Source: Ascidia mentula
Lineage: Eukaryota > Chordata > Ascidiacea > Phlebobranchia > Ascidiidae
DNA length: 64,000 nucleotides
Direction: 5' to 3'
NCBI GenBank assembly: GCA_947561715.1
Contig: OX387203.1
Location: 4,774,001-4,838,000, forward strand
This document shows positions 10,345-20,973 of the stretch, in pieces. Below the pieces are notes generated by a model. That model did not search any database. It was not told the origin of the DNA and saw only the letters and a list, made by a program, of their open reading frames with translations. Both the position numbers and the translations under genes were made by a program. How positions within the stretch are numbered: position 1 is the stretch's first letter; every line of letters starts with the position of its first letter.

Positions 10345-11444
10345 TTATCGCAAATGCAATACAGATATTAGACAATTGCCGTGAATACTCTGCTTTAAAT
10401 GCAATTGTATATGGTGAGCAGACAATTCAATAAACAATGGAATGCAGGCAGGATAAGAAAAGCCTTTGTCGCAACGCTGCGTTGGGTACAGGGGAAATTG
10501 GAATTTGGCTCTGCATAACTTATAAAAGAACAATCAAAACTAAAGACCAATCCCCAAAGGATTTTAAACCATTTGTGCATTTGGTTTCAACATGCATGTC
10601 TCAAGGAATTTAAAGACGACCTCATTTTGCAAATTTAAATTAAATTTTTCTTACTCTTCAACACCACATCCACACATAATACAGTGTTTTATTTGCAACA
10701 TATTAAGTTTAATTATAGACGAAACATGTGACCATATATTTTTCCTGCTTCACTCCAGCATTTCAACGTCGTCCAGTATCTTTTTTCCGCCTCTGCATTT
10801 ACGGTAGGTCGTACAAGTCAGACACCACAATCTGTCTGTTTAAACAAAGAATTCATTATGTTACTTAAAATTAGTTGGTTTAGCTGATAAAGGGATAGAT
10901 ATCATGACTATTTGTTTGCAATAAACTGTACCAAATTATTTACCACTTTGTGTATAATGAATATTGCAGTTGCGAGCACATTTTCTGTTGCAAATTTCCT
11001 GTAAAAGGGTCTTCATTAAACCAGATTAATGGCAAATATAAATCGTAACAACACAACTACAATTTTGTATCCTAGCTTTTTAAATCTGGTTTCTAAAAAT
11101 GACTATCAATTTCCTGGACAGTAAGGTTTGGTATGTCACAGGATAACATAAAGTGTTTTGGCATGCTTTCTCATTTGTTTTGTGCGCCGCAGTTTTTTTT
11201 AAAGTCCGCATGCTTACTTACTTGAAAAATGTCTCGAGCCAGACTGCAACCTTAAAGATAAAAGCAGAACGTCAAAAAGTTATCGCATTCCAAGAATTTA
11301 ATATCTCATATAATTAGCCCAAATCCCCGCCATATTGTTATGTATAACAAAAGTAACTTCATGCAAATAATAAAATTCTGTTTGTTAGTACGTTTTTCGA
11401 CTTACCTGTGAAAACCACCAAGATCAAAACAAAAGAAGCCTTCA
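10345..11444 (-). CDS. Small secreted peptide gene, partial model
   Basis: The first exon is clear: ATG at 11444 encodes a signal peptide, MKASFVLILVVFTG, and stops at a perfect donor (GTAAGT) at about 11414. Further exons are tentative. A 22 base mini-exon lies near 11230-11251 (acceptor TTGCAG, donor GTAAGT). A cysteine-rich exon lies near 10955-11006 (EICNRKCARNCNIHYTQ in one frame). A terminal frame ends at 10345 and includes RCDKGFSYPAC and a stop. I could not make all phases close, so which pieces belong together is unresolved. The gene is head-to-head with the secreted-peptide gene starting at 12515. The family is not recognised. Confidence 0.4.
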
Positions 11445-12029
11445 TTTTCTTCGGTCTCCTAAGACTAAATACAAAGAAACAAGGGCCATCACCTTTTAAT
11501 GAAGCACACAAGGAAATTGAGGCGACAGTGTGTCCATTGAAACGCAAGGAAAGTGGGAAAGTTTTGCCGCCAAAAGTGAATACCTTTCATAACGTGACTC
11601 ACTGAGTGGTTCCTGCATAGATTACAGTGCATCGTGATTCGCATTTTTTCCGTGCTGCTTTACCGTGCCTTGAGTTATATCTAAGACAATCATACGAGAA
11701 AAAATTCCCACTAGAGCGTTGAATCGACGATTGTGTGTCAACAAGCTTACTCAATTGAAACCCTGTTCGTGCAGTGGTGCCTTGAGGAATTTTTTTCTCC
11801 CGTTATGCTTGGAATTCACGTTACGCAGAAGAAAAGTTTTTCTACGAAACAACAATTGGCTTTCAAAAAGTTGGGAGTACAATGGATGAAACCATTTGTT
11901 GACGTTCTAAAATGATCACAGTTACCCTTGTTTGAGATTTTTAGTGTTTTAAATAAAATATTGCAGTTACTTTTAACAAATAGTCATTATTATTTTGTTT
12001 TCATTTAAATGCAATAATAATTTTTTGTG
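11445..12029. other. Divergent intergenic region
   Basis: Separates the minus-strand signal-peptide exon from the plus-strand one at 12515. Short frames at 11408-11605 and 11733-11915 have no splice or family support. It probably holds promoters for one or both genes, but no TATA box stands out. Confidence 0.35.
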
Positions 12030-12080
12030 AGCTGCATACAGATGGCAACTGTTTAGACCTATGGACTCATCAGTGCAGCT
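12030..12080 (-). ncRNA. Hammerhead-ribozyme-like motif, decayed copy
   Basis: Read on the minus strand: stem I strand AGCTGCA, core CTGATGA, stem II GTCC-ATA-GGTC, then TAAA in place of GAAA, stem III CAG-7-base loop-CTG, cleavage triplet GTA, then stem I partner TGCAGCT. All three helices of a type I hammerhead can be drawn, and stem I is a perfect 7 bp. The second core block has T where the conserved G belongs, so the copy is probably inactive. It is the same family as the motifs at 21616 and 49360. Confidence 0.65.
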
Positions 12081-12514
12081 TAGTGTGACTCTTTTAGACA
12101 ACTTTGCCGGCCAAACGGTTTGTACTTGTACTATACAATCACCGTCATCAGTTCGGCACCAAATTGGCTCCATTTTCCTCATATATATGATAAAATAAGT
12201 CTAATCAAGAAAACATTTAATTATTTTCGCCATGTATCCTTTTCTCCCCGATTGTTCTCCGTTATGACGATCATCACACTATAAAGTAAGGAACAACGCC
12301 GATTTAGCGATATTTCCTTCGGTATATGACTGTTCACAGAAACCCTATTAAGGGTTTTTGCGCGAAAAATCCAATATCCGGCATTAGCGCGAACGTTGAT
12401 TCCGCATATAGAAAGCTCGTCCCGACTAAACATAGTTAAAATGTGGGATACAGTGGTTTTCGTATCATTTGGGTTTCGTTTGGCTGAGTGTATTTAGTTA
12501 TAAGTCGTGTAGAA

Positions 12515-13264
12515 ATGAAGATTTTACTTGCCTCCTTGTTAATAATTTGCATCACTTCGTCTGCGATGGGTAAGCAACTACAAATTAACCTGTTTTATTG
12601 AAATTCACTGTATTTGTTGATAATTTCGTAACAAGTTGTATCGAAACCGTAACATGTAAAATGTTGCTGATATTCATCTAATAACTAATACATTCTGTAG
12701 GTTTGACATCAAATGAAACCCAGATTTTGAACGTAAGTTGCACAAACTTAAGTTTGTCTACGTTGCACAAAGATGTACAAGCTGCTTGTAAAGGTGTTGA
12801 TTTTTTTGTTATAGTATATTTGCAACTACTTCTGCAACAAGAATGCCACGAACCACTTTGTTACCGGGGATTGTCCGACTACATTCCCAGGTCAGTAAGA
12901 ATAATTGGTGGAATGTTTTGTTGACAAATGTTAGGCTCCAGAAAACCAATGCTACTGGCTTGTTCTATTGGCAACATTAGTTTGTTAAATTAAACTGAAT
13001 AGAATTTAAGCGTGTAAATTTGTAGCAATGTAAAAACTTTTACAATGACTGGATTGGAATGGAACAAGCTATAAAGTTTAAGGCCCTTATTTGATTACTG
13101 ATGACAAAGTTGGTCGTAAAATGACTGGTGTTTGTATCAAAGGATTTGGATTTTGCCTCTTCTGTCGGTTCGGATTGAATTGCCTGCAGAAGTTTAACTA
13201 CCAGGAAGGAGACGCACAGATGGTGTTCGATATTATTCTTGACATGGATGACGACCAGTTGTAA
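12515..13264 (+). CDS. Secreted cysteine-rich peptide, four exons
   Basis: Exon 1 (12515-12569) encodes a signal peptide, MKILLASLLIICITSSAM. Exon 2 (12701-12732) gives LTSNETQILN. Exon 3 (12815-12890) gives YICNYFCNKNATNHF and a further cysteine. The last exon ends at 13264 and contains CIKGFGFCLFCRFGLNC and an acidic tail ending MDDDQL. Its acceptor is either at about 13079 or at about 13108, both in phase. Splice phases join at every step and donors are good (GTAAGC, GTAAGT, GTCAGT). The mature peptide is about 80-100 residues with about seven cysteines and two possible N-glycosylation sites. I do not recognise the family. Exon 2 is also in phase with the coiled-coil exon at 14751 and with the exon at 17129, so alternative 3' ends are possible. 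Confidence 0.55.
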
Positions 13265-14695
13265 ACTGTTCTTAACTGTTAATGCTTGCAGTTGTGTATG
13301 TATTCACTGTGTGATCTTGTCAGAATATAGTTTTTCACATGCCGTTTCATGATGTTTCAGTCTTATCTTTCTCGAAACTTTTTGAAAGTTTATTTCAATA
13401 AATTTGCTGCATGCCAGAAAGTGTTCTCCACAGCGTGGTTTCGCCTTTCTATCAGCATGGTAATTTTGCTCTGACTGGTCATGCGGAACGTTGCCTTTAT
13501 CCAAATGAGGGCGCAAAAACAACATGGTTAATATCATTAAAATTAATTTCTAATTATTTCGCAGCACAACTACAAATATGACTCCAGTGCGTAAAACTTT
13601 TGTCACCACTTAAACGAGTATGTGTGCTCTGTTTTAAAGTGCAGTTATTTCACCTTAGATTTTATGCGATAGATTATATTCAATGGCCCTCTACAAGGCT
13701 TACATATTCTGCCGAACCACTTAAGAAACCATAACATTGTGCCCTGCTTCCGTATACACAACATAGCGTAACGCACGATTGTTGTGTCCCGCTCCATATG
13801 TTGCACAAATACTCTCCTTGATGAGTCGGCAGAACGGCAAGCGCGTGCCCATCAGGATTGATTGGTAGTGCTGGATTAGTCAAACTATTGTAACTGCGAC
13901 GAGGTTCGTGCGTTAGTGCATTTAGAATCCATAGAGGCAATTAAGGGCCACATACGGTTTTGAAATAACTTCGCGTGCCACTGAACGTGGATTTTTCTTG
14001 TGGTTTTTACAGCAAGCAAAACAGAGAAAATTATCACACCCGAATTCTCTGGATAATGTATATTACAGCCCTGTATAATTGTGAATGTAGTGTTTTACTT
14101 CACTAAAAATAAGTGTCGTTTTTAAACTATGCTAGTTATCACACAAAAAATGACTATCTTTATGAGTACGGTGCGCTATACGCATAGTTGATTTGTCCAA
14201 CGTATTCCTATTTCCTTGACATATGGTACTCGACTGAATAGGAATTTAAGTGTTCATTCTTTGACATTAAATTCAAGAGTTCCTTATATCCCTTCGAAAA
14301 TTATGGGTATAATTTGTACCCACGCACCAAACTAATGGAGACCTTTGTTTTTCCCATTTACCGTTTCCTATATTGCGGTAATCGTTTCCTGTATTGTGCA
14401 GCTGCATCAAACTCAAAGAACTTGCAATTGAAGAACTCCATCTATTGAGCGTTCAATATTTTTGCAGCCTGTACTGTCGCAAACAACTCACTTTAAAGAG
14501 GGGTTCATCGCACTGTCATGAAAAATCATATATTACGATACTATATATTATACAATACTTTTGAAATGAAATACGTAATCATGCCTTTGAAATAAAGATT
14601 AAAAAAACTGCTCGAAGACAACAATTTAATGCGAAGTTGTGCAGATTTAGTCCCTGGAAGTTGAATTGCCTTTCTTTGCGGCATAGGCTACGACA
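13265..14695. other. No gene seen; possible large intron
   Basis: No exon with both splice sites and a sensible frame. A minus-strand frame at 13680-13940 has no recognisable family. If the signal-peptide exons at 12.5 kb also splice to the coiled-coil exon at 14751, this is an intron. Confidence 0.35.
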
Positions 14696-14750
14696 GACCT
14701 GCCTAATTGCCTTTAAAAAAGGTGTCAAATACATAATACGTGTTTTTTAG

Positions 14751-15197
14751 TTGAAAATCCAGGAAGAAAGCCTTAAACAAGAAATCGAAACACTGAGGTT
14801 AAAAATTGCAGACCTGGAAAGTGATTTAAATAAAGCTACAGACAAGTTGAACAGGTAGGCTAAATGTGGTTGATGTTTAGCTTTATTGCAGAAATAACCT
14901 TTAAGGTAAAGAATAGCCTACATATTTGGAAACAGATGCATTTCGTTCATTAACAAAACAAACTTACGTTAAGCGATTAAATTTTCACCTTTCTTGTGTA
15001 CACGGTGGAAGGGCTTTTAACTGGAACATGTTCTTTTTTTTAGAGGCAATGCATCGTGTGCAATCGCTAATTATGGAATAATTTACAAAGTGTTGAGACA
15101 AAGTTGTCATGGTATTTTGCAAGAAACTTGTCCGATGAACGTTACTGTTGTGCGAGGAATAAATGTGTCTTTAAACTTACAATACACTTCGTTTTAA
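14751..15197 (+). CDS. Coiled-coil plus cysteine-containing C-terminus, two 3' exons
   Basis: Exon 14751-14854 follows a strong acceptor (TTTTTTAG) and encodes a heptad-patterned coil beginning LKIQEESLKQEIETLRLKI and ending ATDKLN. It splices in phase to 15044-15197, which adds RGNASCAIANYGI, three more cysteines (QSCHG, ETCPMNV) and ends QYTSF with a stop. No start codon lies in these exons. The signal-peptide exons at 12515 and 12701 end in the right phase (phase 0) to supply one, giving a secreted ~100-residue protein with a coil and a small disulfide domain. That join is an inference. The LTR fossil begins 15 bases after the stop codon. The acceptor and first half of exon 14751 are duplicated at 22263-22355. 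Confidence 0.5.
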
Positions 15198-15211
15198 AAA
15201 CCATCACAATA

Positions 15212-17105
15212 AAAAAGCGTTGTAGTGCTTTATTGCATTCCAAAGTTAAGACTGACTCCACGCAACACCAGCAAAAGACAAACGAGGTGAAAAAGGCAAT
15301 TAATCCGCTTCGTTAAAATGCGGTAAAGTGAGCGCTACATAACCCCCCGCCAGAAGCGGACAACAAAATTTAGAAACAAAACGGGCCGAAGGGCCGAGTA
15401 ATGCGACCAGAGCGCGTGCGTTGAATAGTAATGCGACTAGAGCGCGTGCGTTGGGTGGCAATGATGGTTGCCGGGTGGATGGAACTCGACTCTGCTTGCA
15501 AGGTTTCCTTGGCGCGGTGGTGGAGCTATTTGGACTGGTTGTGTCAGGTCGACGTGGACAGGCTTTAAACGGTCAACAGAAACTGTCTGTTGACGCCCGC
15601 CAAAGTCCAGTGTGAACGTTTTGTTTGTCCTTGCTATGACCCGGTATGGCCTTTCATACGGAGGTGTCAAAGGCGGGCGATGTTTGTTTGTGCGCAAGAA
15701 TACATAAGCGCTATAGTGTCTAATGACTTTGGAACATTTTCATGCGGATGTGAGTGGCGCGACGTGGGTGTCGGCAGTTGACAGGGCACGATAAGCCGTC
15801 GTGCGATGAAGCTTGACACCAAGAAACCTAGTAAAAGATGTCCATAAATCAAACGTGAATTGTGGGCCGCGGTCGGAGGAGATGTCCAAAGGTACACCAA
15901 AACGCGACACCCAGTGGTATGCATTGCCATGTTAGACGGAAGTGGACCGACAATGTCTACATTAACATGAGCAAAACGAGCCCGTGAAGGCGGATAGTTT
16001 TTAAGAAGCGAACGTACATTTTGTTGGAGCCTGTAATCTCCACACGGCCTCCAGCCGCCTGTAGACTTTGGGAACATGTGTAGCGGCGAAGCCCAGGGGC
16101 TGGACGAGCGTCGGGTAATCCCCATTTTTAACATATTTGCGAACACATTTCTTGCCAAAGTGAGTTACTCAGAAGGAAGGCGCCGAGCACGCGCGTGCAC
16201 TGGAGGTCTACTTGTTGTTATGAAATGCTGCACTCCGTGCCTGGGGAGCAATTCAGAAAAGTGAGACGCTGTAGCTGCTGGAAACGCGCGTAATCACTCT
16301 TGTCTGAGGTGAGAGCATTTATGCGAGGTCCCGGCTTTTTGCAAAAAACTAGCAAACGTTTGTGCGCTGACCAAACGCTGTCATTAAAGATCAACTAACA
16401 AAGAATATGATCTTAAAAAGTCGACGCAGAGCAGTTGCGCTTAGACATCCGCCAAAACAAAATTCCAGACTAGAAAATTGCGCCCAGACATTCGCTCCAT
16501 TATAAAAAATACGCTGCTCGTTTTGCCGGCCGTCGCAGCGGCTAAAGACGGTCGGCTTGCTCGTTTCCCTAAATGAACATGGAGGACAACACTGACGTTT
16601 TACCGAAACGGCGGTGGTAAAAGGATAATTGGGAAGTGTTTCTTACTTGTTGTGGTGCGGAGTAGGACTGAACCTCGGGCGTCGCACCTTTAATACTGCG
16701 TATTCCTTCTCCTTAATTGCTGCGTACTTGTCTTCTTGCGGCGGTTGTTCCAAGTAAATCAATCAAACGACTTACTGTGTTCTAATCGAGTGCTGACACT
16801 ACATAAAAGTACTTGGTTTCGTCAGCTGTCTTTCTTTTGAGCTTCCGCTTGCTGGAACCAAACAAACAAGCTTAATCGCCACAGCGTTCTGACAATCACT
16901 GCCGTCCATCTTAATTTGAAACTTATATCAAGAAATATACATTTTTGACTCGTCGGGGTAACCATTATAAAAAAGCGTTGAAGTGCTTTATTGCATTCCA
17001 AAGTTAAGACTGACTCCACGAGTCCACGCACCACCAGCAAAAGAGAAACGCGGCGAAAAAAGGCAATTAATCCGCTTCTTTAAAATGCGGTAAAGTGAGC
17101 TCCAC
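15212..17105 (-). mobile_element. Ty3/gypsy-type LTR retrotransposon fossil
   Basis: Two similar ~130 bp direct repeats at about 15212-15345 and 16974-17105 are read as short LTRs. On the minus strand both begin TGT, contain GCAATAAAGCAC and end near the same point. A purine-rich tract abuts the left LTR (near 15350), and a primer-site-like TGGTTACCCCGACG follows the right LTR. Between them lie only about 1.6 kb, with recognisable gypsy-family protein parts on the minus strand: a reverse transcriptase piece (near 16100-16150) and integrase pieces (near 15960-15990 and 15440-15690). The element is broken and strongly shortened compared with the usual ~5 kb, with many breaks. The LTRs differ visibly, so the insertion is old. 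Confidence 0.8.
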
Positions 17106-17128
17106 AACAACGAATTTTTTGTGTATAG

Positions 17129-18189
17129 GTTCAACGCTTAGAAAAGACGATAGCAGCGCGAGATATAGAAATTGAAGTCAAAACAACAAGTCTTCAAGAG
17201 GTTTGTCAACATACGTGATAATTTACTAAATATTCAAGGTCTGTGTGTTTTCGTGCTGAAGGTTGTAATTCAAGTGGAAAAACTCGTGACGGAGATTAAG
17301 AAAAAGTAAGTTTAATTGCCAACAAAATGAAGTTAAGTTGAACGGTTTAATTGTGGATAAGAAAGTTATAAAATTTGTGTTGACGTCTGTAAAGCTGTTT
17401 ATGTTGAATTTTTGAAATGACTGTTGCTTCTTGTACTTGTAATCAATTTTTAACGGGTTCCAGAATAAACATCTTGTTTATTGTTACAGTTTGACTGAGA
17501 AAATTTCGTTAGAAGCTGAGGTAAAAGTTAGAAGTAAATGTGCTCGGAGCAAACGTGTTAGGTAACGTAAATAAAATTGAAAGATTTTATACTTGTAATA
17601 CACTTATGCTTTCTATATGGAAGCCATTGCAGGAATTTTATAATGCAGATTCAACGCTCAGAGAATAAGTTAGAGGCGCTGAATATAGAAATTGAAGACA
17701 AAACAGCAAGTTTCCAAGAGGTTTGCCTAAATACACGCTAGATATTATATATTTTATATCCTAGTGTTGTTTTTGTGTTTGAGGTTGAGTCTAGATTGGA
17801 AGAACTGGAGAGGGAGATTACGAAAAAAGATTACCATATTCTCGAAATCAAAGGTTTTATTTAATTTTGGGAGTTTTATTTTATCACAACATATTTTTGC
17901 CATGGGATCTAATACATCGAAACCTGCAGGCAGCTCACTTCCAGGACATAATTTTTCCGTTAAAATCAGTAGCCGCAGTTTCTTATCTTTAAATCATTTG
18001 CAAGACCACGATTTTCCTTGTGATGTGAACTTTTATTAACGTCACTATCTTGTCTGGCACGGATGAAAAATTCTTCTTATTATAATTTTTGTCTGTTGAT
18101 GTATTTCGGGTGATTTGCAACAAGTAGTGGACAAATACGAAAAAGTGAAGCAGGATTCGGATGCGATGTCAAATTTTCAGGAAATTTAG
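17129..18189 (+). CDS. Coiled-coil protein, six 3' exons with a tandem exon duplication
   Basis: Exons 17129-17200, 17262-17305, 17490-17561, 17633-17720, 17784-17853 and 18125-18189 join in phase and end in a stop. They encode about 135 residues of charged heptad repeats (VQRLEKTIAARDIEIEVK, then EKLVTEIKK, NLTEKISLEAE, IQRSENKLEALNIEIEDK, SRLEELEREITKK, DKYEKVKQDSDAM). The first exon pair is clearly duplicated: 17129 matches 17633 (IEIEVKTTSLQE against IEIEDKTASFQE), and 17262 matches 17784. No start codon is present. Exon 17490 would also accept the 14751-14854 exon in phase, and exon 17129 would accept 12701-12732. Function is unknown. A tropomyosin-like rod is possible but not shown. Confidence 0.55.
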
Positions 18190-19375
18190 TTTGTGTTACA
18201 ACGCATACACTAAACGATGTTATGTTGTAATACGTGTGTATATTATCGTTTACATGCTTCCAATTGTAATATTTCTTAGCTTTTGTGACTGCTTTTATTA
18301 CACAGACGTCTTACTGATATAAGTAACTTGTTTATGGTTTGCGTACTGAAAAAACAAAACGTTAAACATAAAAAGCGAATCTTTTTTTATTAATAGGTTT
18401 CCCGGCTTCGCAGCCCAGGCATTGCAGCCCAAGCCTGAAAACTTATCTCGATACTATAGCTGTGGTTGCCAAGTTAGGACCTGTGCAGTAATTCTGCAAT
18501 ATTAAAATTCAGAGGACATTGAGTATATAGATGCTGACACAATATGTAATCAATGAATAGGGAAACTAATTTTACAACATAAAAATTCAAATGCATTTGT
18601 GACCGAAAGCAATGCTGTTCTACAGCTCGTGGCCAACAAAGATATAATGATGGTCGCAAGAGGGCAGGTTTGTGTGTGGGGGGTATAATTTACAACATAT
18701 GATTGTAAATAGTAATTACCCATAATTATGCTTGCAGTTACATATCATGCACATTTGTAACCGGAATTTAGCCAATACGTCCTTAAAATAAATAAAACAT
18801 GTCAATGTTTTCTGAAGTATAGGCCAGTCTCTCCATTCTCAGAATTATGAGTAAATTCGTTGTTAGTGTTCCTTACCAAGCCAATTTTTAAGAAAATTTG
18901 TTCGTGCCGGTCCTAACACAGTAGACCCCGGAAAAATGTCATCAACGCGTCACATAACCGATGGCTGTTTTTCTAGAAATTTTACTCAGACAAAGACATA
19001 ATGACTTTAAGGTGTCTCGTTTAGCGGAAAGCAGCAACTACCAAAATAGTAGACTATTTCTTCGAAATGTTTCATGTGCTGGACTATTAACCTATGCGAG
19101 GAACAAAGGTTTTCTATTGTTCCTGTATCTGATTTGTTTTCGTCAACGCACACACCAGCTAACTGACACTCTATAAAAGACTGCTGCATAACGAAGTAAG
19201 CATAAGAAAGCTTGTAAAGTGGTAAAACAGTAAAAAACGAATTTTGAATGGAGTTGGACGAAACGTGTAGAAACACTTTAACTTGCAACGGCATAAACTT
19301 ATATTCTCGGCAGAGTTACCTTTGTGCTGTCGCAATTTAGATTTTTTTCCAAGGTTTTAGTTTTAATCATCTGCC
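18190..19375. other. No gene seen
   Basis: Intergenic stretch between two same-strand coiled-coil genes. Frames at 18474-18659 (minus), 18961-19176 and 19007-19294 (minus) lack splice signals or a family pattern. It probably holds the 3' UTR of the upstream gene and the promoter of the next. Confidence 0.35.
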
Positions 19376-20506
19376 ATGGAACTCGTGAAGCTAAAAATTC
19401 TTGCCCTAAGAGATGACGCCAAAAAACTGGCAAACGAAAACGACAAGTTGAATGCGGAGAACGACCTTATTCGTTCGGCATTGGAAAAGGTATTTATGAT
19501 TCAACAAAATTAATCTCTGTTACGTGTTCTCAAATAAATTTTTTCCCTGAGAAAAAGAGTGGTGAACATTTTTTTGCCTCCTTAGTTGGAAACGGAAAAC
19601 AGCTCTTTAAAACGTTCCACCGTGAAACTGGAAAGAGAATTGGAAAGGGTGGAGAGGAAACTGGCAGAATTGGTTATTGTTGAAGAACTAACAGACGGGT
19701 AATTAAGTAAATGACATGTAAACTAAGTTACCTGTCAATTAGTTACGTAAGCAATTGCTAAATTTTATTCGATAGCAATTATATTGATTTTCTAAAACGT
19801 TGGCTATTTTGGTGATTTACTGTCTGGTCTGGGCTGCATTTTCCACAGAGAAGTTTTACAGTTGTTTATTGTTTTGCAGGGGAACGAAATGTCACCGTAA
19901 GGTAAAATGCCGAATTATGAATGTTGTGTGGGGTGTGTGTATTGCGCGTATTTCTTAAAAAAGCCTAATAACAGGTAGAGCATGATGTGAACAACTGACG
20001 GTTATATGACTCGTCGATTCTAGGTCTATATAGTACCTGCATAAACACCTATTGTTGCAGTTTCAGCTCATGGAAAATACCTTATCGGCCTTTGAACAAA
20101 AGGCCGGGGAGATGCAAATGAAATTTGATCAAGTGAGTCTTCTAAATAAGTTGTAACGCAATTATCATCCAAACAAATGCGTTTTCTTGGCAGGCCTGCG
20201 CAAATGCAGACCATTTGGAAAAGGAAAACAAACAAAAGCAACGGAAAATTACATTGTTGGAGAGTAAGTTACGCTGTTTTCTGTTAAGCCTGTACATTTG
20301 ACGCAGCTATCACCAAAAAAGCTAGACTGTAGAAACTACGTTACGACACAATCATATAATCTTCTGTTGGTGTTATGAGATAATTGTAAAGCCGTTAAAG
20401 TCAAATTTAACATTTTTTTACAGTGGAGCTAGGAAGAGCTGAACAAGATCTCAAGGAATGTAAAGAAAATTTCGCTGCCACATTTGTTCTCCTGGCAGAA
20501 ATATAA
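19376..20506 (+). CDS. Tropomyosin-like short coiled-coil protein, 157 residues
   Basis: Six exons (19376-19489, 19586-19698, 19880-19901, 20061-20132, 20194-20263, 20424-20506) join in phase to a 157-residue protein. It is almost wholly heptad-patterned and rich in Lys and Glu: MELVKLKILALRDDAKKL at the start, KLERELERVERKL near residues 50-65, LSAFEQKAGEMQMKFDQ near 90-105. It ends FVLLAEI. The style resembles a short tropomyosin, but it lacks the usual 248-284 residue length and I see no diagnostic tropomyosin C-terminus, so the name is descriptive. One exon is only 22 bases. A polyadenylation signal AATAAA lies near 20677. It could act in the cytoskeleton or as a structural rod. Its neighbours on both sides also encode coiled coils. 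Confidence 0.65.
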
Positions 20507-20973
20507 AAGTCAAATTTTGTTATGTGCATCCTACTTCTGTGGGGACTTGAAACTTAAATATTGCAGCGTGTTATTAATTTACTTTATTCGGAATAATTTT
20601 TTTTAAATTATTTGGTTTTTATCAAAAGAAATCTGCAACCATTATTGTAAAATTTATGTTTACCAGCGAAGTCGAATAAATACACAAAAATTCTTTTGAA
20701 GTAAGATGTTTGTTATGTTTTACAAGTTCCCGCTCAAACACTGATCACGTGATAAGTGTAGTTTGATTTGTTTGCGATTTGTAAATTCAGAAAATACTAT
20801 TTGCGGCAAACGTAAACAAGGTTTAGGATGTCGCAGCCAAAAATTAATTCCTTCTTTAATTCGAACCTCGGGTAAGCGTCCATTTTTTAGCTGTCGTCAG
20901 TGCGGCACAAACTAATTGTAAAAACATGTGAAGGAGAAGTGGTGGTTATTGTAATCAAAATGGAGACAGCAAT

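Noticed and set aside
13680-13940. 86-codon minus frame
   Set aside because: No recognisable family, no splice context and no neighbouring exon.
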